This document shows, one piece after another, positions 31,027 to 43,153 of a stretch of 64,000 bases of DNA. Each line of letters begins with the position of its first letter. Position 1 is the stretch's first letter. The DNA is from Gentiana macrophylla (lineage: Eukaryota; Streptophyta; Magnoliopsida; Gentianales; Gentianaceae), in NCBI GenBank assembly GCA_026214975.1, contig CM047815.1:59589852-59653851 (forward strand). The letters run 5' to 3'. A program made the position numbers and the translations under genes. A model generated the notes under the pieces. The model made no database searches and was not told the DNA's origin. It saw only the letters and a list, made by a program, of their open reading frames with translations.

Positions 31027-32735
31027 TGCTGGTCCCTTGAAAAGGCTTTGGTTATGTTTAGAGGAGGGGGTGAATAAACTTAACACTTAAAACTTTTGGA
31101 GTTAACAAACTCAAGATTATGCAGTAGCCTGGCCGATCGCTCGCTGGTCTCACGACAACTCGAGAGTCTGCTGACAAAGCAGATATTACTGGATTTGTTG
31201 CAGCAGAATATATTCAAATTGAGCCTTGTTACTTGTTGTTAAAAGGATGATAATAAGTAATACTCAGTAGTGTAAGTGTGTGATTCAGTTGCTAGTTTCA
31301 GTAAGTTGATGTGATCAATATACTAAATGCAGAAAATAAATGCAGAAAGTAGGTAGGCAAATTTTATAGTGGTTTCAAGTGGTGTAATCCAATCAGTCCA
31401 CTCTTCTCCTGTGATGTTGGAGGAAATTCACTAGAGATCGTTGAGGTTGCAGTTACAAAAATCCCTAAGTCGCCTGCATCCTTCACCAATAACTATGGCT
31501 TCACAAATCGAACACTTGAAACAAGTAGGATTGTCGCTCCAAAGTATTCCGCTGGTCCTTGAAGGGTAGGATTGCCTCTTCACCACTCTCCACCACAAAC
31601 AACGATTCTTGATACCTAAGTGCTTCTCTGCTTCTTGGCAGTTTCTTGTAAAAGAAAGGTTGAATCAAGTAAATGATTCGATTATCGCAGACTTGATCGG
31701 GATGAAATGATCAACGACTTTGATGTCTTCAAGTGTGTGTACTTGATGTAACTTGATAGCAGGTTACACTTGAAGAGTTTTCTGGATCAGTAGCTTTTAG
31801 CTCGATGATGTCGTGGTGTTTTTCTTGATCAGAAATTTGATAGATTTGAGTAGATTATTTGTTTTTCATCACTTTTCATCATCTTCAAACTGAGTCAGAA
31901 GTCCTCTATTTATAGGTAGGAAACATGTGACTTCTTGTTTGAAATTCAAATAGCCGTTTAAGATTTGTCTCCATCTTGACTTGTTTTTTCTTTCGTTCAT
32001 AGTCTCGACAATCGCCGCTTGCTTTTGTCGATTTTTGATCTGTCCACCCTTTGACTTATGTCCATTGGTTAATCCTCTGAATCTTTCCAACGTTATTTTT
32101 ATCTTGGCCATTGATTTGTTGACAATATCAAGGCATGTAATCCATCCTTATCCTTGTAATCTTCCAATGTAACCCTTGATTAAATCGAGAATTATACTCA
32201 CCAGATGTTTGACTTATTTTAGTCTGCTGATGTACATATCTGTCAGCTGGCTTAAGTATGCTGTGTTTCAATAACACTTCAGCTGACTGCTTTTCATCTA
32301 ACTTTTTATTATGAAGTTAGAGTACACCATTTTGATTATAACTAGGTTTCAATCACCACTTAACATATGGAACTTAGACCTTGTACACAAGGTATATGTA
32401 ATCAGTTTAGGTCATCACAGACTTCCCTAAATTCTGATTCCATATCATTGACTTTAAATACTTAGTTTTATCCCTTAGCCTTCAATAACTGAGTTTGGCC
32501 CCTCATCCTTCAGTCTTCAACAGGTTCCTAACTAGTCTACTGACCTAGTTACCCTCATCGATCTAGGCAAAGTCACCGATGTCTGACAAATGACCTAATT
32601 ATATTGCTTGTTTGATCAAACTTATACAAAGATCAAACTCTAATAAACCTATACATTTGATCTAGACATCTTTTTGCCTTTGCTCTATAACAGCTATTCT
32701 GGCACTCATCATTGAAACTTAAAACATGTCCAACA
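31027..32735 (-). repeat. 5' LTR of Sirevirus
   Basis: 1709 bp; TGCTGG at the inner end (TGTTGG in the partner) and CCAACA at the outer end. It has a good minus-strand TATA box. Many short differences from 11349-13023 sit at CAG/CTG sites. No gene. Confidence 0.93.
31907..31914 (-). promoter_or_regulatory. TATA box in Sirevirus 5' LTR
   Basis: Minus-strand TATAAATA within CCTATAAATAGAGG. The 3' LTR copy has TCTAAATA, so only the transcription-driving copy keeps the consensus. Confidence 0.5.
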
Positions 32736-32740
32736 AAGCA

Positions 32741-32793
32741 AGAAATTCGTAAAGACACTAAATAACAAAATAGCGATAATAGAGACAAATTAC
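32741..32793. other. intron-like strip between two retrotransposons
   Basis: Starts right after the Sirevirus duplication and ends at a GTAATT splice-donor-like site (minus strand). Confidence 0.35.
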
Positions 32794-32874
32794 CTGTAAA
32801 TGTCGAAGACGTTCTCTGAAAGTAGACAAAGGTGTCGGCTCCTCCTTTTCCTGGAGGCAACTCCACACCACCAT
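32794..32874 (-). CDS. exon-like segment, 27 codons with splice-site flanks
   Basis: On the minus strand the acceptor AATTTCCAG is followed by exactly 27 open codons and the donor CAG|GTAATT. The peptide begins MVVWSCLQEKEEP and ends FRERLRHLQ; its composition (Glu/Arg/Leu) suggests a helix. The length is a multiple of three and the phase is 0 at both ends. It lies in the 166-bp strip of older DNA between the Sirevirus and the Athila/Tat-like element. Family not recognised; host gene or captured exon are both possible. Confidence 0.4.
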
Positions 32875-32906
32875 CTGGAAATTAAAAACCTACATACTCA
32901 TACAAC

Positions 32907-34700
32907 TGTTCGGTAAAAACACGTTTTAAATTTATAATACCGAAACACCCCAAGTATAAGGATCGTAGTATAGGATGTTAACGGATCGTCCTAAGGGAGT
33001 GGAATGTTTATCGGATCAAAGTGCAATAATTAAATCGATTATGTCACGAATTATTAACTAAACTAGGGTTTATGCTAAAAATAAAGCTAATGAACAAGAA
33101 TTACGATGAACAAGAAAAACGATAATGAACGGTAATTAGGAACCTAAATTATGCTTAAAACAGTGAAAAACAACTATAATCTTAAAACAACTAAACTTAG
33201 CAATCAACGATTGATACGAACTAATTGGTTTATCAAATAATTAAAACAACGGCAAGGCAACGGGAATCCACCAATCAACTAACCAACTCCAACTAGATGG
33301 TGAGCTAAAGATACGATTTTTAGTAATGATCTATCACGGGTTCGATTAAATTCCTTCAAACGAATTCTAGGGTTTCGCTTTCTTTTCAAGTAAAACTAAA
33401 CGACATGTAAAACAAGATCACGAGATTATTTCTAATACTCTTACTCAATTAACTATAAACGATCTCTCGAATTATAATTAATTGCATCAATTAAAAAGAT
33501 CACAACTTGAACAATATTTTCATATAAATTCAAAGCATAAAAGATGGTTTCATCGATCTCTCGATTCAAATAAAACGTAAACGATAAATAACAAATTCTA
33601 ATTGATGAAAAATGATAACTTTACTCACTAAAAGTACGGCTAAAAATCTCTCTAGTTGGTGTTGATGTTGATCGGTTTCATCCGTTGTCCCACCGCGATG
33701 TGCTTAGCCAACAATCATGTTGTTAATCATGATCATTGGAATGGAGAGATTCATCTTTGAATCTCCTCTTTGAATGCTGCGGCTGCTGCTTTTTTTTCTT
33801 ATGTGCGGCTGCTGCTGCAATTATGCGTATCGATTGGTAATGAATTAGGGTTGCAATTGCTGCTGTATTTATAAGGAAATAAGGCGGCTACCCTCAAAGT
33901 CGGTGGTGAACGGGCGTTTGCCATGATGGACGCCCGCCCGTGGAGCTTCGACGCTACATGGACGTTCGCTTTGAGGTCAAGTCAAGGCTCTCAGATCAAA
34001 TTGTCTGCTGTGTGAACGCTAGTTCAGCTCTGGACTCAAACTTCTAAAATTCATATCTTGAGTTGTAGACCTCCAAAAATTATGATCCGAATGTCATAAT
34101 TAAGCTCTCGGAAAACTCTACAACTTTCATTAAGGACTCTTCTTCAAAAAAACGTCTTTTTGATTAGCCCGTCGTATTACGAGTATATTACGACATTTTC
34201 CAAAGAGTTTCAGCAACAGCATCCAAACTTGTAACGCTCATATCTCGGGCCTCATAAGTCGGAATGAAGTGATTCAAAATCCTGTAGAATCCTCTCTTCA
34301 AGCCCTACAAATCTTCTCTTGAGGTCGAGAGTCAAATCAGTGTATATCATATCAAGAACTGCATCGGAAGTTCGGCTGCTTGAAAGCTTCATTCCAAGCT
34401 TTATCTCCATCTTCCTTCCATTTCACTTCTCTTCCATGCAAAACCTCATCATTTAATCCTCTTGCATGCCAAAATATGTATCTATAACATAGGAAAATAT
34501 ACCAAAGCGTAACACAATCCCAAAATAACATAAAATCACAATTTAAGCACATAAATCGTTACATTTTGCAATTTATTATCTTTAAACATCATTTGCTCAG
34601 TTTATCCTTTTGGCGCAGTGATTTTCTATAAAAATCACTAAAACACGGGAGATAATGTTACTAAATAACTCGATAAAAACCATAAAATTAGTCGTAAACA
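32907..34700 (-). repeat. 3' LTR of Athila/Tat-like element
   Basis: 1794-bp LTR matching 43154-44947. Large differences are confined to CTG/CAG-rich spots (e.g. 33770-33840, 33990-34040). Confidence 0.93.
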
Positions 34701-34713
34701 ACTCCCCACACTT
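34701..34713 (-). other. polypurine tract of Athila/Tat-like element
   Basis: Minus-strand AAGTGTGGGGAGT directly precedes the LTR. Confidence 0.85.
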
Positions 34714-36280
34714 AAAACTTTTGTTCGTCCCAACAAAACAATCAAAACTAGCTTACTTTATATGTAATCCATATAGATTCCTAACTCACGTAACAAAATA
34801 TACAACAAATATAGCAAGTAATACCAACATAGAGATAGATTCGGTGCATGTGTGACAAGCCTTTTCAATCTCCACAATCCTTTCAAACAAATATCTTTTC
34901 AAACAATTTAATGACTATCCTAGGTATGAAGCGATGAATTGCTCCACACAAAGTCTTCCCGAGCACTCAGTTGGATAATCCTACAAAGATATCTTTCAGA
35001 TTTTATACTAGGTATAAGATTAACGATAACCAAGTCTTTAATTTAATTTTTATACGCAGATTAGAATGAGCTCGTACCCGTCATAGTAGAATAGGATGTT
35101 TCGTGATAACACCCTACCTTACTCAAATCATAAGGTAGCTTCTTCTAGCTGCCGTGAGCTTTTAGTCATCATAGTGGTATAGGACATTTCGAGATAATAC
35201 CCTACCTCACTCCAATCATCGACTAGCTTCCGACATACCATTTAATCATGTGATTACTTAGAGATTTCTGGCTGGCAGTGGTAAAGATTATTTTTCTAGT
35301 AAACACGCACCACTTGAGCATAACACCTCAAGTAAACAATTTATTACTATTTCAAAGACTTAAGTTACGCTTTCACTTATCACATTCAAACCGTCCGATA
35401 TTCACGATACACGCTCAACTTAGGTGTCACTTCACCGTTACTATTAAGAACAAATCTCTAAGATAAATCACTAAAATAATGAAAAGACACGATTCAAAAG
35501 TTTTGCTTCAATATCAAAGGCTTTCGTGAGTGTGAAATGAATACTATCTCAAATCAAGAAAAACATGCTATAATTATCTCTCAAAGTCACATAAAATCAT
35601 CGCCAGAAACTACAACTAGCAAGCATTTGTTCCAATTACATGCTCAAGATTTACAATTATCCAAGTGTAAAAATTTTAAAATTTCACCATTTATCAAAGA
35701 TCACAAATATTTACTCATACTTGTCGAAAATAAAGCATGAATTGCACCCCACACACTTAATTCACATTATGTCCTCGAATGTGCAAATAAAAGAAAAGAG
35801 TACTTAGTGGTTCCAACGATGGTTGTCGGGTCAGTAGGTTGGCGTTGGTCGGGCCGGAGCATGAATAAACCATTTGCACTCGTATGAAGAATAGACAACA
35901 CTAAAAGTAAAAGCTTGCAAACCTGCTCAAAAGTATCTGCAACACTCGACATAACAGAATAATCTCGGGGTAGACGGGGTATATGAGTAAACAGGTATGC
36001 ACACAAAAATAAGCAAATGAAGCAACCAACAAATAGGACAAGGATAACCAACACAAAACACCCAGGTTTTATTCCTAATAAAATAAAAGCTTAACTAAAA
36101 AGAAATACTTAAAAGACTAGGCTGCCTCCTAGGAGCGCTTCTTTTATGTCATTAGCTTGACACAGATTTCAAAGTCAACCCGGATCGGGCCACTTGGGTT
36201 TGAGGCTAGCCACTTCTCCGTCAAAATCAGAATGACTAGAACGGAAATGGTGTTCGCCACAACAACAAGTCAAGTGCGCG
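34714..36280. other. long non-coding 3' region of Athila/Tat-like element
   Basis: About 1.5 kb between integrase and the 3' LTR without a recognised protein. It contains a tandem duplication (35078-35143 and 35163-35231, sharing AGGA[TC][GA]TTTCG and ACCCTACCT). Near 36120 the GCTGCCTCCTAGGAGCGCTTC block resembles the GTTGCCTCCCACAAGCGCCT at about 48930 in the pol-less element, so the two families share 3' sequence. Confidence 0.6.
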
Positions 36281-36340
36281 AAAGATCATGAAATTTTTCT
36301 CTCCGCATAACACCGACTCTTTTCTTCTTGTTCTTGTTTC

Positions 36341-37690
36341 TCAGATTCGGCTGAGGTATGCTAACAGGCTCAGGAGAGGGATCTGCAAGGATAGGGGTAA
36401 TAATGTCATCATCCACTCCAAAGAAGTCGGATGGAATCTCTTCACAAATAAACGACTCAACCGTGTCATTTCTCTTTTGAAAGTATAGTACTTGTGCTTT
36501 TCCTTAGGTTGCCCAAAGTACTTCTTGAGTCTTTGACCATTGACCTTAAAAGGTTGATCACCATACCCGTTAAACGTGATCGCTCCACTCGGATGGACAT
36601 CAAGAATCTCAAAGGGCCGACCATCTAGATTTAAGCTTACCCACAAAAAGATGGAGCCTGGTGTTATAAAGCAAAGCCATATCCCCACTTTGAATTCTCG
36701 ATCCTTGATCTTGGCATCGTGGAGTATCTTAGTTCTCTCTTATCGATTCTTGCATTCTCATATGCTCTGAGTCTAAATTCATCGAGCTTGTTTAATTGCA
36801 ATAATCTCTTCTCCCACAGAGTCGCTATCGAAATTCAAGAATTTAATAGCCCGAAGAGGCTCTGTGCTCAAGCTCGACCCGGTAAATGGCAAGCTTTGCC
36901 ATAAACCATTTGGAAGGGTGACGTACCCATCGGGGTCTTAAACGCAGTGCGATAAGCCCAAAGTCGTCCATCCAACTTTAGACTCCGATTGGATCTATTT
37001 GAGTTCACGGTCTTTTCTAAAATCCTTTTAAGGCTCTGGTTGCTTATCTCGACTTGGCCACTTGTTTGGATGATATATGGCGTGCCGATTTTGTGTCTAA
37101 CACCATATTTCTCAAGAACCTTATCAAGCGGCGCGTTGCAAAAATGAGTACCTTCGTCACTAATGAGGGCTCTAGACAAATTAAATCTGGTGAAGATATT
37201 CTTTTGCAAGAATTTCTTCACAAATTTGTGATCATTAGTTTGGGTGGCTATTGCCTCCACCCACTTGGAGACGTAGTCTACACGCAGGCGAGAATGTATT
37301 TATTTCCACACGACGATGGAAAGGGTCCCATGAAATCAATTCCCCACACGTCGAAGACTTCGCATTCCGAATGGGTCTAAGTGGCATTTCCATCCTATTA
37401 CTCGCCTCCCACCTCTCGGCACCTATCGCAACCTTTACAAAAGGCTTCTGCGTCCTTAAAAAGAGTCGGCCAGTAGAATCCGGCTTGGAGGATTTTTGCA
37501 ACTGTCTTGGGTGCTCCGTAGTGTCCTCCTGTGGGACCACTATGACATTGCTCCAGAATATCCCATTGCTCATGTTCCGGAACACACCTTCTAAGCAACC
37601 CATCTTTACAAACCCTGAACAAATAAGGATCCTCCCACACGAGATATTTTAGGTCAGAAAAGAACTTCTTCCTCTCCTGATACGTCATTT
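36341..37690 (-). pseudogene. gypsy integrase, broken
   Basis: Minus-strand frames 37398-37688, 36868-37260 and 36341-36688. The first has the HHCC zinc finger pattern (HSGPTGGHYGAPKTVAKILQAGFYWP, then CKGCDRC). The next has [20 protein letters not shown] (second catalytic Asp), [18 protein letters not shown] (catalytic Glu) and [17 protein letters not shown]. The last includes FEILDVHPSGAITFNGYGDQPFKVNGQRLKKYF, the C-terminal end. The [10 protein letters not shown] region with the first Asp lies at about 37310-37350 in another frame. At least three frame breaks. Confidence 0.88.
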
Positions 37691-37708
37691 CCTCTAAATG
37701 TCCACTTG

Positions 37709-38230
37709 CTAAATAGTTGACGTAATCAGCGTACCATGGCCTAACAGATCAAGCTTCATTAATTGCTCGATCGGGAAGTCGATGCCTATTTCCTTGTGAT
37801 TTACGCCACCCTCATTCACTAGGCGAGAAAGATGATCAGCCACAACATTATCACTACCCTTCTTATCTTTGATCTCAAGGTCAAACTCTTGCAAAATTAG
37901 AATCCATCTGAGTAACCTTGGTTTTGCATCTGCTTTGTCCATAAGGTAGCGTGAGGCTGCATGGTCGGTCCAAACGACAACTTGAGACCCTGAAGGTAAC
38001 TTCTAAACTTGTCAATAGCAAAACGATGGCTAAGAATTCCTTCTCGATCGTAGTGTAATTGCATTGAGCCGGGTTCAAGGTGCGGCTCGCATAGTAAATG
38101 GGCCTGAACTTTTATCAATTCTTTGACCTAAAATCTGCGCCCTCATCGTAGTTAGAGGCATCGCATAATAATTCAAAAGGCTTAGTCCAACAAAGTGCGA
38201 TTAAGATAGGGCACTTATGAGCTTTTCCTT
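37709..38230 (-). pseudogene. gypsy RNase H and connection
   Basis: The frame 37709-37942 carries [34 protein letters not shown], the conserved end of the gypsy RNase H region. Frames at 37881-38118 contain degraded YTTIEKEFLAI (TEKE-type motif) and TDHAA(S)RYL-like residues. Several shifts. Confidence 0.83.
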
Positions 38231-39464
38231 CAAGCAATTGAAAGCTTTCTTGCATTTCTCATCAAACAAGAACACAACATCATCTTTCGAAAGGTTGGAC
38301 GAGGGCTTGGCGATGGTGGAAAAGTCCTTAATAAATCGTGCAGTAGAAGCCAACATGACCAAGAAAGCCGCGTACCTCTTTGATGCTTTTGGTGCGACAT
38401 TTTCTCAATGGCTTCCACTTTGGCCTTATCAACTTGAATACGAGTGCCGGACACCTTGTGTCCCGAGAATGATCCCCTCATCAACTAAAAAATGGCATTT
38501 CTCCCGCTTAATCACTAAATTCTTTTCAACACAAATGTTGAAGTACCATATCTAGATTCGCCAAGATCTCATCGAAGCTTATCGCCATAGATCGAGAAGT
38601 CATCCATGAAGACTTCCATACATTTCTCCACAAGTCCATCAAAATGGCAAGCATACACCTTTGAAAAGTCGCAGTGCATTGCATAAGCCAAAGGGCATTC
38701 TCGCGAACGCAAAGTGCCTGATGGACACGTAAACGTAGTCTTCTCCTGGTCATTAGGGTCGATGGCTATCTGAAGTAACCGAATATCCATCGAGGAAACA
38801 ATAATACTTGTGACCACTCGGTCTTTCAATAAGTTTGGTCAATGAAGGGTAAGGGAAATGGTCTTTGGCGGTGACTTCATTCAATCTGCGATAGTCAATG
38901 CGACTTATAGCCATCCACAGGCGTAAAGCTATCTCTTCCCCTTTTCATTCTTTTCAACGGTGATACCTCCTTCTTTGGCACAACTTGGGTGGGGCTAACC
39001 CACTCACTATCGGCAATTGCATAGATGATTCCCATGTCTAACCACTTTATAACTTCCTTCTTGACAACCTCCTGCATATGCGGATTCAGCCTTCGCTGAG
39101 GTTGTCTTACTTTCTTAGCTCCTTCCTCCGTTCGGATTTTATGCATGCACACATCGGGGCTGATTCCTCTGATATCACCCACTTGCCATCCGAACGCGAG
39201 GATATTCTTTTCAAGCACTTTTATCAGTAGTGCTTCTTGCTCGGGCTCGAGTTTTGAAGAGATGATCAAGGGTAACTTATCACCATCCTTAAGAAAAATG
39301 TACTTAAGGTGTTGAGGAAGCGGTTTAAGCTCCAAGTCAGTAGGTGGTTGCTCAATACTAGATTTTAAAGGGCCACCTTTTTCCCTTTTGGGCTTGAAGT
39401 GGTTGACAAGAGAACACTTCATCCTCCCGAGGCATAACCCCAGAAAGATACTGGATAACATCAT
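38231..39464 (-). pseudogene. gypsy reverse transcriptase
   Basis: 38895-39464 carries the N-terminal approach (LEPEQEALLIKVLEKNILAFGWQVGDIRGI, RRLNPHMQEVVKKEVIKWLDMGIIYAI, SEWVSPTQVVPKK). 38569-38829 covers the fingers/palm, with TFTCPSGTL, FSKVYACHFDGLVEKCMEVFMDDFSIYGD; FMDD at about 38593-38605 is the catalytic motif (YxDD variant usual for Athila). 38230-38484 contains the thumb region VSGTRIQVDKAKVEAIEKM. Stops and shifts separate them. Confidence 0.9.
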
Positions 39465-40507
39465 CTATAGGGATTCTTCTGTCAGTACCTGCTTCCTCCT
39501 TCTGATGCTTGATCATCTTTCTCAACTCTTCATCTTCTAGCTCCTCTGCTAGCTGTTCCCAATCATCAACCTCCCAATGAGTAGCTTCTCTCCAGAAATC
39601 CACTTCATCCCAACTACCCATCAGGGCTTCCTCTTCTCCAGGGTTAAAGTCATTCTGATGCAGCTCTTTTAAATCATCGTTCATTGCTGGGAAATTCCAT
39701 GTTTCTTTCTCATTGACAAGCTCAGTGTGAGCAAGTCGTGAAGACGACTCGTCAGAGACTACGGCCTGTAATGAACTAGAAGATGGTCCAGTGTCAGCTT
39801 GATCTTCAATGTTTATAACTTTGAAAACACCTATCTCTGTCAGCTCTTCAGCTTCCTCAGATTTGGCATCTTCTTCGTCCTCATAAATTGCTTCAATGAA
39901 CGAGATTTCTTCACTCAAAGTGTTCTCTAGACTTTTCCCTTGTGTAAAGGTAACAGATGTATCATCAACTCTAAGTGTAATCTGACCCTTACAGAAATCA
40001 ATGAGGGCGGCAGAGGTGTCTAAAAAGGTCCGGCCTAGAATTAGAGGCATCTCTCTGTCAGGTGGGTAGTCTAAGATAACCCAGTCGGTAGGGAAAACCA
40101 AATGTTCAACATAGAGAAGAACATTAGTGACACAACCGGTCGCGATCGGGCTTGATCGGTCTACCATCCGAAGAGAAATAGGGCGTTCCGCATTCTTTTG
40201 TCTAAACCGAGCTTTTGCAGACGTTCAATGGCATCACATTTATAGAGGCCCCTGAGTCGCATAAGACATTCTGGAACTTGTGGCCTTCAATCTCACAGGA
40301 GATTGAAGGTCTTCCGGGGTCACCTCGCTTAATAGCAACTTTTTGTGAGACCATGGAACATTCTTCTCTTAAAACTTCTTCTGCCATCCCTTGAAGCTTC
40401 TTCTTGCTTCCACAAACTTCTTTAAGATACTTAGAGCACTTGGGCATTTCGATCCAATACCTCATTAGGGGTATACTCACTTTGGTGTCTCTAAGCATCC
40501 TCCTCAC
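39358..40507 (-). pseudogene. gypsy aspartic protease and flanking region
   Basis: 40202-40507 has GHKFQNVLCDSGASINVMPL, with catalytic Asp in DSGAS (about 40228-40270). 39358-40167 continues with PLILGRTFLDTSAALIDFCKGQITLRV, the second conserved protease segment, then an acidic linker (EAIYEDEEDAKSEEAEELTE) toward RT. The frame changes at about 40170-40200 between the two halves. Confidence 0.88.
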
Positions 40508-40753
40508 TCCGCCATATTGTCTGTCAAGACCGAGGTATTCTCTTTCCTCTTTGGTGGATAAGGAAGGGCTTTATCATTGTCGTGGAACAAACACCGACTT
40601 TTTATGGCCTCGTCTTCCTTATCCTTCCATCTCACAAACTTTTCCTCTCTCTCTTTTGTCGTGGGAACAAATGCCCACTGACTTTTCCTCGAATCGAATC
40701 ATCCTCATCCCCAAAGAACCGTCGTCATTAAGATCCTCCTCACTGTTGGTTTC

Positions 40754-42262
40754 TTAAGTATAAGATTTCTGATTGCCCCCTCCTGAACTTATTGCGTCAG
40801 GAGGGGCTGCTCGTTTCCCGACACCTTTCCGGGTCCCGCCGCTACCACTTCTCAAGGTAACTTCATTCAACTCTTGGTCTCCATACTCCCATTGAGGTGT
40901 GATGGCGGTGCAAACATTGATATCTCTTTTTTGGATTTCTCTCGGTATAACTTGGAAGTTTACCGTAGGTCTCGCTTGCTTGCTGGGTGCCATCTGCCCG
41001 ACCTGTCTCTCTATTGCCTTGACACTAGTGGACAAGGTCTTCACCATATCTACTAGCTCATCAAACTTATGTTGAGGGACACATGAGGTGGTATGATTTT
41101 GATGTTGGCTTTGATTCCAACCACCTTGAGGTCTTTGGGAGTTGGGATTATGAGCTTGATTAACCACCCCGTGAGGTGGTCTTTGATAACCTGGGTTGAA
41201 AGAATGGTTAGAATTGGATGGGCCAGGTGGTGCATTGGGACGTTGAAATCCGAATAATTCCGGTTCGATTGAGAGTTTCGAAGAAGTCCGGTTGAAATTC
41301 ACTTCCTCGTAATTTCATCTCCCGCCTGCATTCCCGGTAGTTCACATCCGGCTCGCCCTTTGTTGTTTGCTTTGCATTTGTAAAGTGGCTAGTTGCTTGC
41401 TAATTGCTTCCATTTGAGCAACTAACACCTTAGTCTCGGGTGCTTGCTTGCAGATTCTTTCTTATTAACATTGGTTTTCCTTGGAGTTGACCACATGTTA
41501 TTCTTGGCTATGGTTTCACTACCACAGCGCAAAGATCATCACCTCCCCTGGAAGGATCCATGGGCGCTTGAATCAAGGAAATCTCTATTGGGTTGAGTAA
41601 CACCACGATAGAATAATTCTAGTAGCTCATGTCTCATCAGATCCATGGTTGGGGCACTTCCTCATCAACAGATTTAATCTCTCCCATGCTTTCCCCACAC
41701 TCTCACCATCAAGTTGTTCAAATGTGGCTATCTCCCTTTTCATGTCCATGATTGTCCCAAGTGAGACAAACTTCAGAGCAAAGGCTCTTTTGACATCATT
41801 CCAGGAGCGGAGAGAATGATGGGCTGTAGATTTAAACCAACGGTTCGCTTCACCCTTGAGAGCAAACGGGAAGAGTTTTAACTTGACAATCTCGTAATCA
41901 ACACCAGGATAGTGGCCTGCTTCACGATTTGAACGAAAGTGGACAAGAAGTCATGAGGATCCTCGCCGCGAGCGTGCCGTGAAAGGAACTATTCTCGGAC
42001 CACCCTACCACTCCATTTTTCGATCGAAATTAACTTGCCCCATTTCCGGAGGCGAATGGGTCTATGCCCTTCCAGAAGTCTTGGTCAAGATAGGGAGCAT
42101 AGGGGTCTTGGTTTAACTGGTTTAATTTGGTTTTGACGGAATTGTTGAAACGATTATTTATGCCGACTTGTTGATTCTCGTTGTTCTTTGTATTGCTTGC
42201 ATCTGTTGAAGGATCGATTCATCCGGGCTTGAGGGTCTCAGATTCGGGACTTCGTTAGCCAT
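40754..42262 (-). pseudogene. gypsy Gag, multiply broken
   Basis: An ATG at 42262 (MANEVPNLRP) begins the Gag reading. Recognisable Gag blocks follow in several frames: DPYAPYLDQDFWKGI-like, a FEQLDGESVG..WERL block at about 41690, and the 182-codon frame 40754-41302. The latter is Pro/Asn/Gln-rich, then has FDELVDMVKTLSTSVKAIERQVGQMA and ELNEVTLRSGSGG, typical of Athila/Tat Gag C-terminal ends. No CCHC knuckle is visible in the surviving frames. Confidence 0.8.
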
Positions 42263-43129
42263 GATGTCTGGATTGGGAAAGAGCTTTCTCACGATAATAG
42301 ATCGCTCAGGCTCGGATTAAGATAAGAGGTCCTTCTTGCTCCCGGGTTTGCATAAACCGGAAGAGCAAATGGAAAGAAATCAACCTTAGGGTTGATGAGA
42401 ACGAAATGTAGAGGAAATTAGAGGGTTTAGAAAGAGAGAAGAGAAAAGAAGTGTCAATTGAAGAGAGTGAATCAAGCGTTCAGTATGAGTGAACGCTGCT
42501 CGTTGAGAAATTCGAAGTGGGCGCTCGTTGAGATCAACGAATCAAGGCGTTCGTAAGACAGATTGGGAGAAACGGGCGTTTAGAGGTTTGGACGAGCGTT
42601 TGGTAGTTCAGACGCTGTCTCGATCGGCTTAAACGATGCAGAGAAGAAGATTTTAGAATGAGACGGGCGCCTGAAAGGATGGACGCCCGTTTAGAAAGTG
42701 AAAAGCAAATAAAGAAAGAAAAGAATAGCAGAAAGAAAATAAAAACCTAAAATAGTAATAATTAAGGCAACAAATTTATACGATCTAAAATCTAAGGCAA
42801 ATCTAAGCTAAATCTAAGGTTGCTAAAATCTAAGATCTAAAGAAAAATCTAAGGCTAAATGTAAAATATGAAAATTAAAATTAACAGTGAATACGAAAAA
42901 TAGAAAAATAAAAAAGAAGAAAAACTTATGAAAGATCTAAAATCTAAACTATAAAAATTATGATAAAATAAAGGTCTAATAAAAATCTATGGCAAAGTCT
43001 AAAGTCCTAAAAAAAATAACATAAAAAAAAAACTAAAAATAAAAATGTAACTATTAGATTATCACCTAAAAGAGATGAGCATCGATACAAAAAAATTGCA
43101 CCTAGAAGAATCCGACAACCGTTACCGAC
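42263..43129. other. leader of Athila/Tat-like element
   Basis: Non-coding 5' leader on the minus strand between primer site and Gag; it contains AAATCTAAGG-type short repeats at about 42780-43020. Confidence 0.6.
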
Positions 43130-43147
43130 TCCCCGGCAACGGCGCCA
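43130..43147 (-). other. primer-binding site, tRNA-Asp type
   Basis: Minus-strand TGGCGCCGTTGCCGGGGA, 6 bp inside the 5' LTR. Confidence 0.9.
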
Positions 43148-43153
43148 AAAACT

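Larger units (their letters stand above)
11349..32735 (-). mobile_element. Sirevirus-type Ty1/copia element, ~21 kb with nested insertion
   Basis: The LTRs at 11349-13023 and 31027-32735 carry TGTTGG/CCAACA ends. The initiator tRNA-Met primer site lies inside the right LTR and an AAAAAGGGGGAAAT purine tract inside the left, so the element reads right to left. Flanks are AAGTA and AAGCA, a 5-bp duplication with one change. Domains in order on the minus strand: Gag, protease, integrase, reverse transcriptase, RNase H, then about 3.7 kb of extra reading frame before the 3' LTR. Long LTRs, the extra ORF and this purine tract match the Sirevirus (SIRE1/Maximus) lineage. The 7.9-kb gypsy-type element at 18850-26724 interrupts RT; without it the element is about 13.5 kb. 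Many frameshifts and stops are present. Confidence 0.93.
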
